A DNA stretch of 40,303 nt from Ophiostoma sp. CBS 140.51 (Eukaryota > Ascomycota > Sordariomycetes > Ophiostomatales > Ophiostomataceae): positions 1-40,303 of the forward strand of contig JANSLP010000294.1 of the NCBI GenBank assembly GCA_029298735.1, read 5' to 3'. Numbering within the stretch: position 1 is the first letter of the stretch; each line of letters starts with the position of its first letter. The notes beneath the pieces are model-generated. The model was not told the DNA's origin. It saw only the letters and a list, made by a program, of their open reading frames with translations, and did not search any database. The position numbers were made by a program, and so were the translations under genes. Below are positions 1-11,285 of this stretch, piece by piece.

Positions 1-995
1 GGAATTCTCCTTGGCTTCTTCCATTTTGTCCTATTTTTCTACGTCGTTTGCTCGTTTTGGCTGCCAGCCCACAGGTCTAGAACTCCAGAGCTTTTCAGTC
101 ACATATTTTTACAAAGGTGTTGTGTTTGTAGATTTGATTTGACTTTTTTTTCATTTTTTTTTTCAGAAAATATTGTAGAGTATTTGCTTTTTAGGACTGA
201 GCATTTTCCGAAGTTTGATCTTTCTGAGCAAACAGTGAGAGATATGTAGAAAGATGCAGAAATAAAAAAGGTGGAGAGTGCAAGTAGGGACAGGACGGGC
301 CGAATGAAAGAGAGGCCAAGGTCAAGTCACACGTACAAGCATACGCACGAGGTCCCATTTGATGGGCCGGTAAGAATGTATACCGTAAGAACGTGAAATC
401 GAGAAACAGGGTTTCGTATATAATAGAAAACAGGAAAAGAAAAAAAAGTAAAGAAGATCGAGCGTTGAAAGCAGTGGGGGAATGGGTGTGGTGAGGTGTG
501 GTGCAGTGTCGGGTTGGGTGGGTGGCAGTGTGGATGTTTATGCACGCCAGGCAGAAAAGAGGTAGGAAGGGGTGGAAGAGGGGGAAGAGGGGGAGGGGAA
601 TGAAACGAGAAACAAAAGATGGTGCGGAAAAACAGAAATGTGCTCTGAAAGCGGCAATCGTGAAAGGCGTTGATGAACAGGGGTAAAGAAAAGGTTAAAA
701 AAACGAAAACAAAGAGACGCAGCATGCGGTTGGGGGTGAATAGAAACAAGAAAGAGACCATAAGCTTTCCGTAGAGTACCCAGAACCAGCCAGGTTCTCG
801 CTGGAGGTATCATGCACATAAATGAGTAAAAAGGGTAAAGAGGAGTGACAGAAGAAGACGTGTCAAGGAAGGTGTTGGGTTTGTAAGAGGAAGAGGGTGA
901 TATTATGGAAGATCCAAACTGGCATTAATGTGTAAAGGTGTGTAGATGTGCCGAACGCCAAAAAAGCAGCAAACCAAGGAAGAGAGATAGACCGA
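1..995. other. Gene-free flank downstream of the Whi5-like gene
   Basis: I see no gene here. The segment lies 3' of the minus-strand Whi5-like gene, so its right part probably holds that gene's 3' UTR and terminator. It has a T-rich stretch near 128-170 and a purine-rich, G-rich stretch near 545-610. The open frames are short, low in complexity and unlike any family I know. Confidence 0.6.
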
Positions 996-2387
996 TCACA
1001 TAGGAGGGTCGTCAAACGTAAGCCGCCGGCGAGTCACGCTCATAGGCGTCTTGGACCCGAGCAGGTTGGGCGTCTTCCATGGCTTTTGTGCTGGGCTGGG
1101 CGTAATGTTGACAAAGTCGGCAAAGTCAAAGGCCTGGCCAGGCGTGTTGGGGAACATGCTGCCACCACCAGGCGTAGTCATCATCGACGAGGGTAATGCC
1201 AGGTTGTTGAACTTGGACGGCGGTGTCGAGGGCGGATCCATGCGGCTGCGGCCGTTGGGGTTTGCTGGCGAGGGCGAGGCGGCCAGGAACAGAAGCAAGT
1301 CGGCGCCTTCGGTACCTGACTTGCCACCAGCACCGTCAACTTGGTCGATACCCAGGCCGGTATGGTTGTTCTCGTCGTCTTCCAGAATATCGTTGCCAGT
1401 GGCCTTCTTCTTGCGTCGACCGTTGCCATTAGGCAGGCCGCGGTGGCGCATGGGCGGCGTGCTGGGTGGCGAGCCGGCACGGGTAGAGTGGCTGCCTGCA
1501 ACCGTCGATGTCAGGCCAGAAGCCGAAGGGCCCAGAGACATGCTGCTCGTGCGGAACGAGTGTGTTGGCAGGAGCTCGTCGTCGTCGCTAGACTGGGCGG
1601 CGTTGTAGTTAACAACAGACAGGGCGTCGGCAATGCGGCGAGTGCCAGGGAACAGGGACACATCCGGTCCTGCTGTTGTTGTAAAGTGCTGCTGACGTCT
1701 CGGCTTAAGGGGCGAGCTGTGCGACAGTTGGTGGTCGGCCTTCCAGGAGGCGTGGCCAGAGAAAGAAGCCGACGCATGAGGCAGGTATGACGATGTCACT
1801 GGGCCAGAAACATGTCTGTTCGGGGGCGGTGACGAGCGGTACCGCTTGCTGGGACTCGACATGATGTAGCTGGCACGGCGGCCACCGTGGTGTGGGACGT
1901 TGTTGAGATCGTCAAAGGAGGCCACGTAGGTCCGCTTGCGGTGGCCTGTGCTGCCGTTGCTGGAGCCGATGGCATCGGAAAAGAGTGGTGCCTTGAGCGG
2001 CGAGCTCATCAGTGTGCGTCCAGAAGGGTAGGCAAGTTCGGATGTGCTGGAGGAAGAGTCGGACAGGACGTCACCGTCGGATCCCCGCTTCCGCCGCAGC
2101 TCGTCCTCATACTTAGGCTCGATTACGTCGAAGGAAAGGTCTTCCCAGCCATGGCGGGTTTTGAACTGGGCCAGGGCAAGGCGGTTTTGGAGTCGGCGGG
2201 CCATCTATAGAAGGGGGAAAAGGGGCATGATTAGCAAGGCAAAAAGGAGGGACGAGAAGAAAAACCAAGTCAGTGTTCAAGGTCATACCTTGCCCAGCTC
2301 TGCTCTCCGCAGAACCCGGTCGGCAACGACATCTGGCTGACTAGTAAATGTCGCCGTTGTAGACGGCATTGAGGTCGAGGCAATCAT
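996..2387 (-). CDS. Whi5/Nrm1-family G1/S transcriptional repressor
   Basis: Two exons: 2387-2289 and 2204-996. The intron 2288-2205 begins GTATGA, has a GCTAATC branch site and ends CTATAG; the product is 435 aa. The first exon has no long open frame of its own but joins in phase and supplies a plausible N terminus (VLRRAELGK before MARRLQNRLALAQFK). The ATG at 2387 is preceded in frame by TAG and has A at -3; an in-frame ATG at 2369 is the alternative. Residues about 38-58 (LQNRLALAQFKTRHGWEDL) match the short GTB motif by which Whi5 and Nrm1 bind G1/S transcription factors. A conserved-looking LLLFLAASPSPANP lies near 336-349, and the C terminus ends in RRRLTFDD. Many SP/TP sites, some followed by basic residues (SPLKPRR), suggest CDK control. 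The remainder looks disordered. The family function, repressing SBF/MBF-type factors in the nucleus, is inferred from the motif only; I cannot tell whether it is Whi5-like or Nrm1-like. Confidence 0.82.
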
Positions 2388-3551
2388 TGTTCTCTATGTC
2401 TGGACTGTTTTTTGCTGTATTCAACCTCTGTAGATTCCAGAACGAGTAAAGATCTAAATCTGTGAAAAAAAGGCAGTCGACTTTTTTCGATGTTGAAAAG
2501 AAAGGCAGTTGGTCTGTGGGGCGCTGAAAGAAAGTTTTGGTACTCCGTAAAGTGGGCGGAAATTGTAGAATTGTAGGACGAGGATGATTGGGTCCTCCAA
2601 ACTGGGACTGGATGCGAGGCCAAAGGGGGTCTCGCAACGATGCACGACGAGGTTCCGCAAGGCGCTTGCTGAAGCTGCTGTAACAAAGAGAGTGTGTGGC
2701 GTGTGGTTTGTGTGGTTTTGTCGTCAATCAAAATCCAAGACGGTATGTACTTTGTACTTCAGTTGAATATTATGCGTATTTTGTGAGATATGAGGCGGGC
2801 CTCGTCAACGACGGCCGTGTATGCGTACTTGGATCCTGATCGTTGTCGCTGTGCCGGAGGGCAAGGTCGATAAAGCGAGAGACGAAAAAAGGCAAAAAGA
2901 ATGCGAGAGATTCGGTTGTTGGTGGGAGAGGATGAGAAAAGAAAGAAAGCGAGAAAAAAAGAGGAGAAGGAGGAAGAGGAGGCGGCGGCGAGATGGGCTG
3001 GCCTAGTCTATTATCTCTCTCTTTTACTTCTTGGGAAAGAGTACTCCAGGATTCCTGGATTTGCAGCTCGCTGGGCTTGTCTGAAAAGGGTAAGGGAGGG
3101 AAGTCAAAGAGGGAGGGAAGGAAGGAGCAGGTGAGACGGGCGAACGCAAAGGAGAGTGAGTAGACGGTCTGTACTGTCTGCAGAGTGCACCTGCGGTGTG
3201 ATATTTGGAAAATAAAAAGAGCGTATTGCAAAAAAGAGAAGGAACGATTAGAGATGATGAGTGCAAAATGGCGAGTGAAAGTGGAAAGTGAGGTGAAAAA
3301 AAAGGAACACACCGAGCGTGAGAGCGGAAAAAGAAAGAGGTTGAAAGGCCCTAGGAACGGAAGGAAGGGATGAGGAGGACCAGCGATAGCACGAGGGAAA
3401 AGGGGAGAAAAGGGAAGGAGCTACACAGTTCAGGGCAGGAACGCACGCAAAAAAGCTGCTAGCCAGTCGTTTTGTCTTTCAGGCCGGCCGCCAGTGAGCT
3501 GCTCGATTTGGCAAGGGCGGCTAGCCAACCAAATTCCTGAGGGATAGGGAA
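2388..3551 (-). promoter_or_regulatory. Long ATG-free upstream leader/promoter of the Whi5-like gene
   Basis: Read on the minus strand, no ATG occurs in these 1164 nt, whereas the plus strand of the same DNA has 16. The minus strand is pyrimidine-rich, especially opposite the purine run at about 2880-3420. This asymmetry is what a transcribed 5' leader under selection against upstream start codons would show. No TATA box or defined start site could be assigned. The segment includes one exact TACTCCGTA at 2541-2549. Confidence 0.5.
2541..2549. repeat. TACTCCGTA intergenic motif, copy 1
   Basis: Exact TACTCCGTA. The same 9-mer recurs at 5735-5743, and its 8-base core occurs as an inverted pair at 40097-40136. 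All exact copies found are outside coding sequence. Its function is unknown. Confidence 0.6.
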
Positions 3552-5734
3552 CATAGCGACAGGAGGCAAAGAAGAAAAAGGGTAAGAGCGGAGACAAGGC
3601 CTAGCCTTCACAGCAGCCAGGCGTATGGGCACTTTGGGTCTCAGGGCCCAAGAATTCGAGTGTGAGAAAAAAAAAAAAATGCATTCCGTGGAAACCGGCA
3701 GATTAGGTTACAAACCACTTAAACCAGCTGCTGCCAAACAGACGCCCAGGCCACTTTTTTTATGGGGGCAGACCGGGGTAGGAGACGGGTGGTGCAGTGG
3801 GTGACAGGGCTCCTTTTTTCACGATACTCCACTGTAAGTTGCAGTCCTCCGGCAAGCTACGGGGCTTCCGTAATAATAGCACATGCAGTAAGGCTGGCTC
3901 GAGCTGGTTGCCGTGGACAGGGCAGGAGAGCCTGGTAAATTGTATCCGCTCTTGCCTCTTTTGCACTGAGAGTGCGGAAAGGAGGAGATCGAGGCAAATC
4001 GACTGACGACAGAGAGGGGAAGGAGGCAGTGGAAGAGTGGTTCTCGATGAAGAAGGCGCAAGGGATAGGGAGCTTGACGGACAGCAGACATGTTGCTCGG
4101 AACCTCTCTGCTTGAGGCTCCACTTCTGCCGTTTAGGCGACCCTGACAACCGTTGTGCGGCGTCGATTGCCCCTGTAAATCGTCACGGAAGGGATAGAAT
4201 TGATAGAATGGGAAAGAACGATTGAGGGAGAAGTGAGGCTCGAGTCCTTCTCGTTTATTAGACGCATGTAAAATTGGTCTCGTCCAGCGGACCAGAAAGC
4301 AGATGAAAAAAAGGAAAGAAAACCGCCGGTGTGCTCGACCGCACGGCACAGACAGCCAAGACACTCTGCAAAAAAAAGAAGAATGGTGAGCGCGACATCA
4401 CAGACTCATTGACAGGGCCGGCCAGGGGGTTTATTACACAGTGCAAGGTAAGATGTCTCCAAAAGAGAAAGAGCCAAGTGCATCACGGCTGCCCGTTGAT
4501 GCGACGCAGAAAGGGCAACGGTGGAAGGAACTCGGGGCATAGGAGCACGCAGAATGGGGCAGGCGCATACACCCTACCACTGGACACTGTTGATTGCACT
4601 GTCTCGCGTGCCGCTCCCCAGACAACACATCACCAACTGCAGAGCAGCAGAGCAGAAGTCCTTTTTCCTGGGACCGAACCCCGGACAGCGAATTGGTTCT
4701 TTGTTCTTTTACGCTCTTTAAAATTGGATGCCTCGAGAGGGCTGCAGACCCTGCAGAAAGACCACAGAGTCCAAGCTCACCCGCAGAAGAGACTGCCGAC
4801 AGGAGGACGACAAATGGATCAAGATGAAGAGTCTTGAAAAACAGGCAATATGTCTTTGACGTATTGTCACACAACTCTCAGGAGTGCAGGAGTGCAAAAG
4901 TGGTCGCAGATGGGGGGGCACATGCACAGCACTTAACGAGGACAAGTGCAAGCTCCCAAGCACAAGTACGGCCTCTCTTTGGAATGGGCGGCTACTGCAT
5001 GGTGGTGGTGGTGGTTCGCAGATGTCTCGTCCGATGAGGTCCCTTTTCATCCCTTGGGAGCAATTAGCGCAATTGGAGGCAGAGAGGGAAAGAGGGAAAG
5101 AGGGAGGCGCCGTTGTGCATAACCCTTTTCTCGCACATCCAATTGACAACCGACAGACAACGAGCGAGCCAATTGGAGAATTTTGTTGTCTTCTTTCTCC
5201 ATCTCCTTTCCCGGGTCTCAGATGTAAAGAGTGAGTACAACTCTGCGGCGTTCGACAAACAATAAGAGAAATAAGAGAGCAAGCCAAAGGCGGCAGAACC
5301 GAGTCGACGACTTCATGATCAGTTGATCTTGCCTTCCTCACCCATTACTCTCTCGTTCTCACTCTCACTCTCATCTTGGTTGTGTCTCGATTTGTGCACT
5401 GATTTGCTCCAGGTGGCCTCCGTGGCAGAGTTGAGGTGACATTGGTTGTATATTGAGCCCCATCTTCAGCTGACAAGCCGTGCATATGGCACCCACAGAA
5501 AGTGGCAGACAGAGAAAACCCTTCAAAGAATAAAGCACAGGGAGACTGACAAGCATATTATTGGTGAGGATAAATTTGTTGCTGGGATAAAACTCAAAAT
5601 AGGGGGCATGCTTTTCTTCACATAAGGAAGAACGCAGTTGTCATCGAGGATGAACAGGGCGGAAAGGGACATGCAAGGAACCCGAAATAGGGGCAACTGG
5701 TAATTGACAGAATTATTGACAGCGGTTGTTGATA

Positions 5735-5743
5735 TACTCCGTA
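5735..5743. repeat. TACTCCGTA intergenic motif, copy 2
   Basis: Exact second copy of the 9-mer at 2541-2549. It lies in an AT-rich stretch about 33 bases before the palindrome at 5776-5794. Confidence 0.6.
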
Positions 5744-5775
5744 GTAAAAAGTGAAGATTCTGGCCACACTGTGTA

Positions 5776-5794
5776 AATTATCACAGTGATAATT
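5776..5794. repeat. Perfect 9-bp palindrome with one-base centre
   Basis: AATTATCAC, a single A, then GTGATAATT. Both arms match exactly. It could be a dimeric protein-binding site or a leftover of an element's end. It is too short a loop for a stable RNA hairpin with all pairs formed. Confidence 0.7.
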
Positions 5795-8700
5795 ATATCC
5801 CGTAGAAGCGTGCCTCAGTTTATCTTAGAAGTTTGTAAGTAATTATCCAGTAAGGGATATCTCATTATCCGGTTATTGACTTTTGGTCCTTTGGCCGTAC
5901 GACATATGAGGTATGTTTCTTCGGCCATATTTTTGTTTCCGAAACACAATGCCAATACCCGGCAGAGACCTTATTTATATCCCGCGAGGCCGTGATTGAA
6001 AAGGTTGGGAACCGTAGGTAGAGAACAAAACAAAACAAACGTGCACCAGACGGTGTGATACAATATAGACAACAAGAAGACACTTTGTGCGCAAATGTCT
6101 ACGGGCGTTTGCCGTGCGTGATCTTCGTTGCATAGATTGCCCGTCGGTTCCAAAATTTGGGTTGATCCATGTGAGAGACAGTGAAAACAATCAATGCAGT
6201 CTCTTTAAGAAGATCTGGCTCACGATGAAAGCAACCGAGTCAAAATGCATCTCATAGCGCATTGTGATCTCAACTGCACTAGCAAAATGCGTGATGATGT
6301 GCCCCGTATTGCCCATTGCAAAATACGCCGTATCCAATCTGGACGATCGAGATGCGGCCAGGCCCAGCAGTGGACAAATAGCATAAAAAGAGGAGAAAGC
6401 TGCTCCTTTCAAAGCCTGGTTTCAGCCGCTCGGTGTTCCCATCAACGCATGTGCTGTCCTGGGCGACTTGGGGGAAGGCAGTGGGGAGAAGCAATTTAAA
6501 TCCCTGCAAGGGCTTGATGGAAAATCGGCGGTTGACTTTTTTTGGGAGAGAAACAGAACCCCAAAGGCTACGGAGACCGAAATACCTTGCAGAAGGCCGA
6601 AAGGGGGCAGGCGTGCAGATAAACCGTAGCATTGTTAGAAATCTATGATGCGCTCAAAAGGCCTGGCCCAGGTAGATGAATGGCGAGCAACGACGACAGC
6701 TCCTACGTGGATCAACGCTGAGAGATACTGCACTATTTTGGCTCGATGGCAAGAGCGCTGGAAGAAGACTATTAAAATGCAGGTGCTGCTTCTTCGTCTT
6801 TGCTATTGTTCGGAGTATCATCCTCACCGTCGGAGCAGACAGGATGGCGTCTGTCAATATGGTGTGCACGTTGGCCTTTTTTTTAAAGACGACTACTGCT
6901 GCTGGCCGTCGATCCTCGGCGTGGGTTTAAGCGATGCGGTTTGGCAGGACGGGCTAAAGCTGCCAGAATGGCAAGCCATATCTTAGGAATGCTGAAAAGG
7001 ACCCGAGCAAATCGCTAATTATATACGCCGATCGAGATAACAACGCAACGTTCGGGTTACTGACTGGCCATGGTCTCGTGTGGTTGATTCCGGCCGTCTT
7101 GTTGTGCACGGCATCCTGATTCTGTCACTATCAAGATGCATATTTGATACCACGATACTACATACGTGTTTTCTGTTCCTACCCTATGGTATGGAATCAC
7201 ATACAAAACACGCAAAAACCATGGCACGCAAAACTGGAACTTGGCACAGAACACAACCTCACACCGACAGTCGATTTAATTGATGGCGTTGGTGCATATT
7301 GCCACACTCAATCTATTTTCGAGATATGCCCCTGAACGTGGCAGCGTGGGCGAGACGAGGACGAGGGGCAGCTGTCGTTCTGGAGCTGTTCTTTAGTAAC
7401 ACGAGCGCTTACTACGCAACATCGACTGTAAGTCCGTACCTGGCTACGGTTGACGTTCTCTTTTTTGTTGACAATCCCCAATATGCCGCCGTTTCCCGAT
7501 TCCAGTCTCAACAATACGATACCAAATGCAGAAAGCGAGGAAACGGGATGTGATTGTGGATTTACTGTGGCATCTCTCTATTCTCACGATCTCACAGCAT
7601 CACCATTTAAAGGGGCTTTTCGGAGTACGGATTTACGACTGCCCAGGAGGACTGTCGCCAGTTGAAGTTTCGCAGAGATTTTGGCTTGCTTGCCCAAAGG
7701 CTTTGTTTTGCCACAGTGACAGGTAGAATAGCTTCCCGCTTGATGGTTTACGTTGGCAAGATACATATGTATACTCTTATGGAGGTACTTGCCTGGCTCT
7801 TGATGGAAATACGGATGAAATGGAGCACTACGTATCCTGTTGCAGTGACAGGTAAGAAATGGCGCCATCCACTCTACCTTGTGTCCATTTTTACGACATA
7901 CGGAATACGACAGACCAGAACAACGGTTGCTTCCGTGACAACTCACAAGGCTTTGTATTGTTGGTCTGTTCGTCGGTTCTGTGCCCTACCCACAAGGCCT
8001 AGATTTCCAAAGACAGCACACCGTAAAATTACAGCCTCAGACGAAGGAGCTGCAAGACAATAGGAGATGCTTACCAGAATACCCAAAAACGCTGGAGCTT
8101 CTGGAAATGGTCCCCAAAAGAGCAAGATGGCAGGAAAGACGAGGCCAAAGGGCAGCATATTGAAATTGCGTGGCTTGGCCGGGGGTTCGAAGGAGTGCGT
8201 TTTGCGTTTTGACTTTGACGTTTTGGGAGCTGTTCGTTGCTCTATTCAGAATCGGCCCACGTTCTGTCCATGATTTTGCCTGTGCTCTTCTAGCTGTCCC
8301 ATGCTAGTCTGTTTTATCAGCCGCCAGTGGGCAGCCTCGAGACAGGAAACAAAGTTGCGGCACATAAACAGAAGACACAAGACTACTAAGCTGTCGAAAC
8401 TGTTATCCGGGCCGTCCAAAAGCCTGGTTCTTCTGGCAAGCTCCGAGATATATCTATCCTTGGCCATCCAAACACTGTTATTGCTTGTTCCTCGTGTTCG
8501 TCTTGTTCATTCTTCCCTATTTTGCCTTGTTTCGCTCCCGGGCTTGGCAGGTCCATCATCAACTCGCTCCAGCCTTTTGCCAGGTTTCCGGCAGCATCGG
8601 CGTCTTTGCAGGAGTGTCAACAGCGTGCCAGTGTGCCTGCAATTTATTGTCTGGAGGAGAACCAGGGCACACGATCACACTCTGGATAGACGGCCGATTT

Positions 8701-9969
8701 GTTGATTTGTATGCCGTATCATTATTCACAACATATATATGTGAGTGCACATCATATATGCACTGATAGTGTGCCCTGACACACGACCAGATAGAAAGAT
8801 AAAGCCAGCCTGAGAAAGAGAGAACATTGTCTTGAATATCGGATCGCCACTCGTCCAGCCAACCAAAACCGGCCGGGGGGAAGCTCTCTTTCGATCCTCC
8901 CAGCCAAAGGTCAAACACGAACCACGCCCGAAGCAGGCAAGACACAGCTGCTCCACCCACACGGCCAGGCCCCGGCAGAGCTGCAAGCTTCCACACCAAC
9001 TAGAGATGCAGCAATTCAAAGTTGCAGCGATCGAAACAAGGCCTCCGCAGAAATAGTAGAAATAGTGACCGAGTATTTCCACGCACACCTACGACGCCAC
9101 GCTATTTGCTGGCCACGCAAGCTATTCGCATGCTTTGTTCCTTCTTCCTTTGGGTTTGGCGTATCGTGGATCCATCGAAGTTTTTCGTCTTGTCTTTTTA
9201 TCTCTAGCTAATAAATCGATCTCGTCTTTGCGAGGCGTCTGGCCCCGTCACAGCTGAAAAGCAATAAAATTGAGTTTATTTGGCAGGAGACAGAATGAGG
9301 CACAAACTTCAAAGGGACAGGACCTGGGTGAAGACGGAGCAGCAAAGCGGCAAGAGGTGAGCACGCCAGCACCAGTCCCTCCAGTGCCTGTCGTTCCTTC
9401 CCTTGCTTGGAAGTGTTTTTGCCTCCTAGCAACATCGTGCCTCGTGCCTTTCTCCCTGTTCCCTTGCACTTGGCGGCTCCCCCTTGGCCTGGTGGTCGAG
9501 CTGGCCTAGGCTGTTGCTTATTCTGTCGATGTCTAATTGTGTCTATCTGTCCCCTATTTTCATTCCACTGAACGCCTTAGGGCCTTAGCCAAACGCTCCT
9601 TCCCTTTCATCGTCAAGCTTTTCTGTCTCTGCATCGTGTCTCGATTCTGATAAAACCTCTTTTTATGACAGCTTTCTGGTCGTCTCCGTGTTCGCATCTG
9701 TCACCACCCGCGCCTTGTCTCTCCTTGCGCTCGTTGCGCTCTTTGCGCACTGCTGGTCTGGAATGCTCCTCTGCGACGTATTACACGGAGAAATTGCTTT
9801 CTCTGTCAACTCGGCCCCCTGCCTAGTAGCAAGAAGCGATCCTTGGCAGTTTTCTGGTTCGGTGTTTCGTGCCCACTTGCTGCTCTTCGATGGCCGACGT
9901 CATCGGTTTTGGTACTCCGAATCGCTCCCAAAATGCCTCTGAACAGATGCTCCGTGTCGACACTGGATG

Positions 9970-11285
9970 TAAATCCTCTCTTTAACCAAGGCGGCGGCCG
10001 CGCGCTTTCTTGTCGAACCTACAGCCGCCAAGCGAAAAACTTCCATCCACTTTGAGGAATCTGACCAGCAATTGCCTGCTTTCATATCTTTGTATCTTGT
10101 ATCTATCTTGTCTCCTCGTAAATTGACCCTGGCTTGCTATTTGTGTTATTTGTTTAGCTACTAGGAAACGCCTACCCTTCCACAATCGAACTTGCATCGG
10201 CAGCTCCCACCCCGACCCTCCCTCTCAAGGCGTGTCACTTTTTCTTTTGTCTGCTCTTCCTTCCTATTTCGGTTCTCGATCTGATCTTGCTCTTGCCTTT
10301 CAGACTTTTCTTCTTCTTTTCTTTCTAATTTCTTTTATTCTTTTTCTATACATTCCCCTCCATCTTTTCTCTCCCACCCTCCCCTCGTTTTGCTCCCCTC
10401 GTTTGCTCCTTCCGCCTTCTTTGTGTTGTTTTCTCAACCTCCAACTCTCCCACGCCCGCCTTCTCTCTTGCTCTTCTGTCGACTGAAAAGGCTTCATCTT
10501 TCGTTTGCCCCTGACCAAAGACGCCTTCCTGTCCATCTATCATCGAACGCACTAGGAAAGAGGTCCTCACCCTCTTCGGCACCTTCCAAGGCTTTTTTTA
10601 CGGACCTGAAAAGCTAGTGTCTTTCTAACTGCCCTGCTTCATTTCCTCTTCTCTTCTCTTTTTTCTTTCTCGCTCACTGTCTCAGCTCTTACTTAGCTCG
10701 CCCCTATCCTTATTCCCTTTTCCCTTCGCGGGCAGCGCTCGTTTTCTCCATCTTTATTTCGACGAGCAAGAATATCCCCTCTCCCTCTCTGTCGCCTTTT
10801 GTTTATTTTTCAAACCTTCTTTTTTCGCCGCCAGGAACGCCTCAGTTCGAACAAAGCGAGCTTTTGGAACGCGCATCGATAATTCCATCTCGAATAACAC
10901 ACCATCATCCTCAACGCTTCAAATCGACCATACATCGAACCTTTTTTAGCCGCTACTTTAGGCGGCCTGCGCCCTGGACGGAACCGGCGATCAGCGCACC
11001 TGGCACCTCCCACGGTGTTACCAACATTCCTCCTGCGAGACAGTCAGCAACAGCCTCGCTCGTCTGGCCCACAAGCGAAAAAGCGAGAACAACGAATCGC
11101 ATCACAAGAAACGGCCAAGACAGGCTGAGGGAAACTGCGGGGGAAGAAGAAAGAAAAAGAGAAGGAAGAAACAGAACAAGAAGTGATCAATACAATAAGA
11201 AAAAAAAAGAGGGAAGAAGCATAACAAAAAGGACTGAGGAAACAGGTGGCGTATTTTGCTTCCCTGTTCTCATCCCACCATCGCC
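9970..11285 (+). promoter_or_regulatory. Long ATG-free upstream leader/promoter of the metallopeptidase gene
   Basis: The last upstream ATG on the plus strand is at 9967. From 9970 to the start codon at 11286, 1316 nt contain no sense ATG, while the antisense strand has 21. The stretch 10230-10860 is strongly CT-rich, and the last 300 nt become A-rich just before the start, as fungal leaders often do. The simplest reading is a long transcribed 5' leader, possibly with an intron, overlapping or following the promoter. Confidence 0.55.

Larger units (their letters stand above)
3552..9969. other. 6.4 kb gene-free interval between divergent genes
   Basis: No gene could be supported on either strand. 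Open frames are short, overlap one another in several frames, and show no domain, no usual codon pattern and no splice-linked partners that I recognise. I looked for tRNA T-arm and 5S-like sequences and accepted none. Base composition shifts along the interval: AT-richer from about 5570 to 6260, mixed elsewhere. It contains a perfect palindrome at 5776-5794, a TACTCCGTA motif at 5735-5743, related degenerate motifs near 7620 and 9910, and a 12-base direct repeat (CAGTGACAGGTA) at 7714-7725 and 7843-7854. A noncoding RNA or a decayed element cannot be excluded. Confidence 0.55.

Noticed and set aside
4660..4690. A possible tRNA T-arm on the minus strand (gggaccgaacccc)
   Set aside because: The T-loop would read TTCGG instead of TTCRA, and no matching acceptor or anticodon arms were found.
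4718..5341. A 207-codon minus-strand frame in the large gap
   Set aside because: Overlaps several other frames of similar size, has no domain, unusual Ser/Leu/Pro/Cys content and no leader-like sequence above it.
11256..11285. Extension of the metallopeptidase upstream from a TTG codon
   Set aside because: Nuclear genes rarely start at TTG, and a well-placed ATG lies 30 nt downstream. The same holds for TTG 17690 before the F-box gene.
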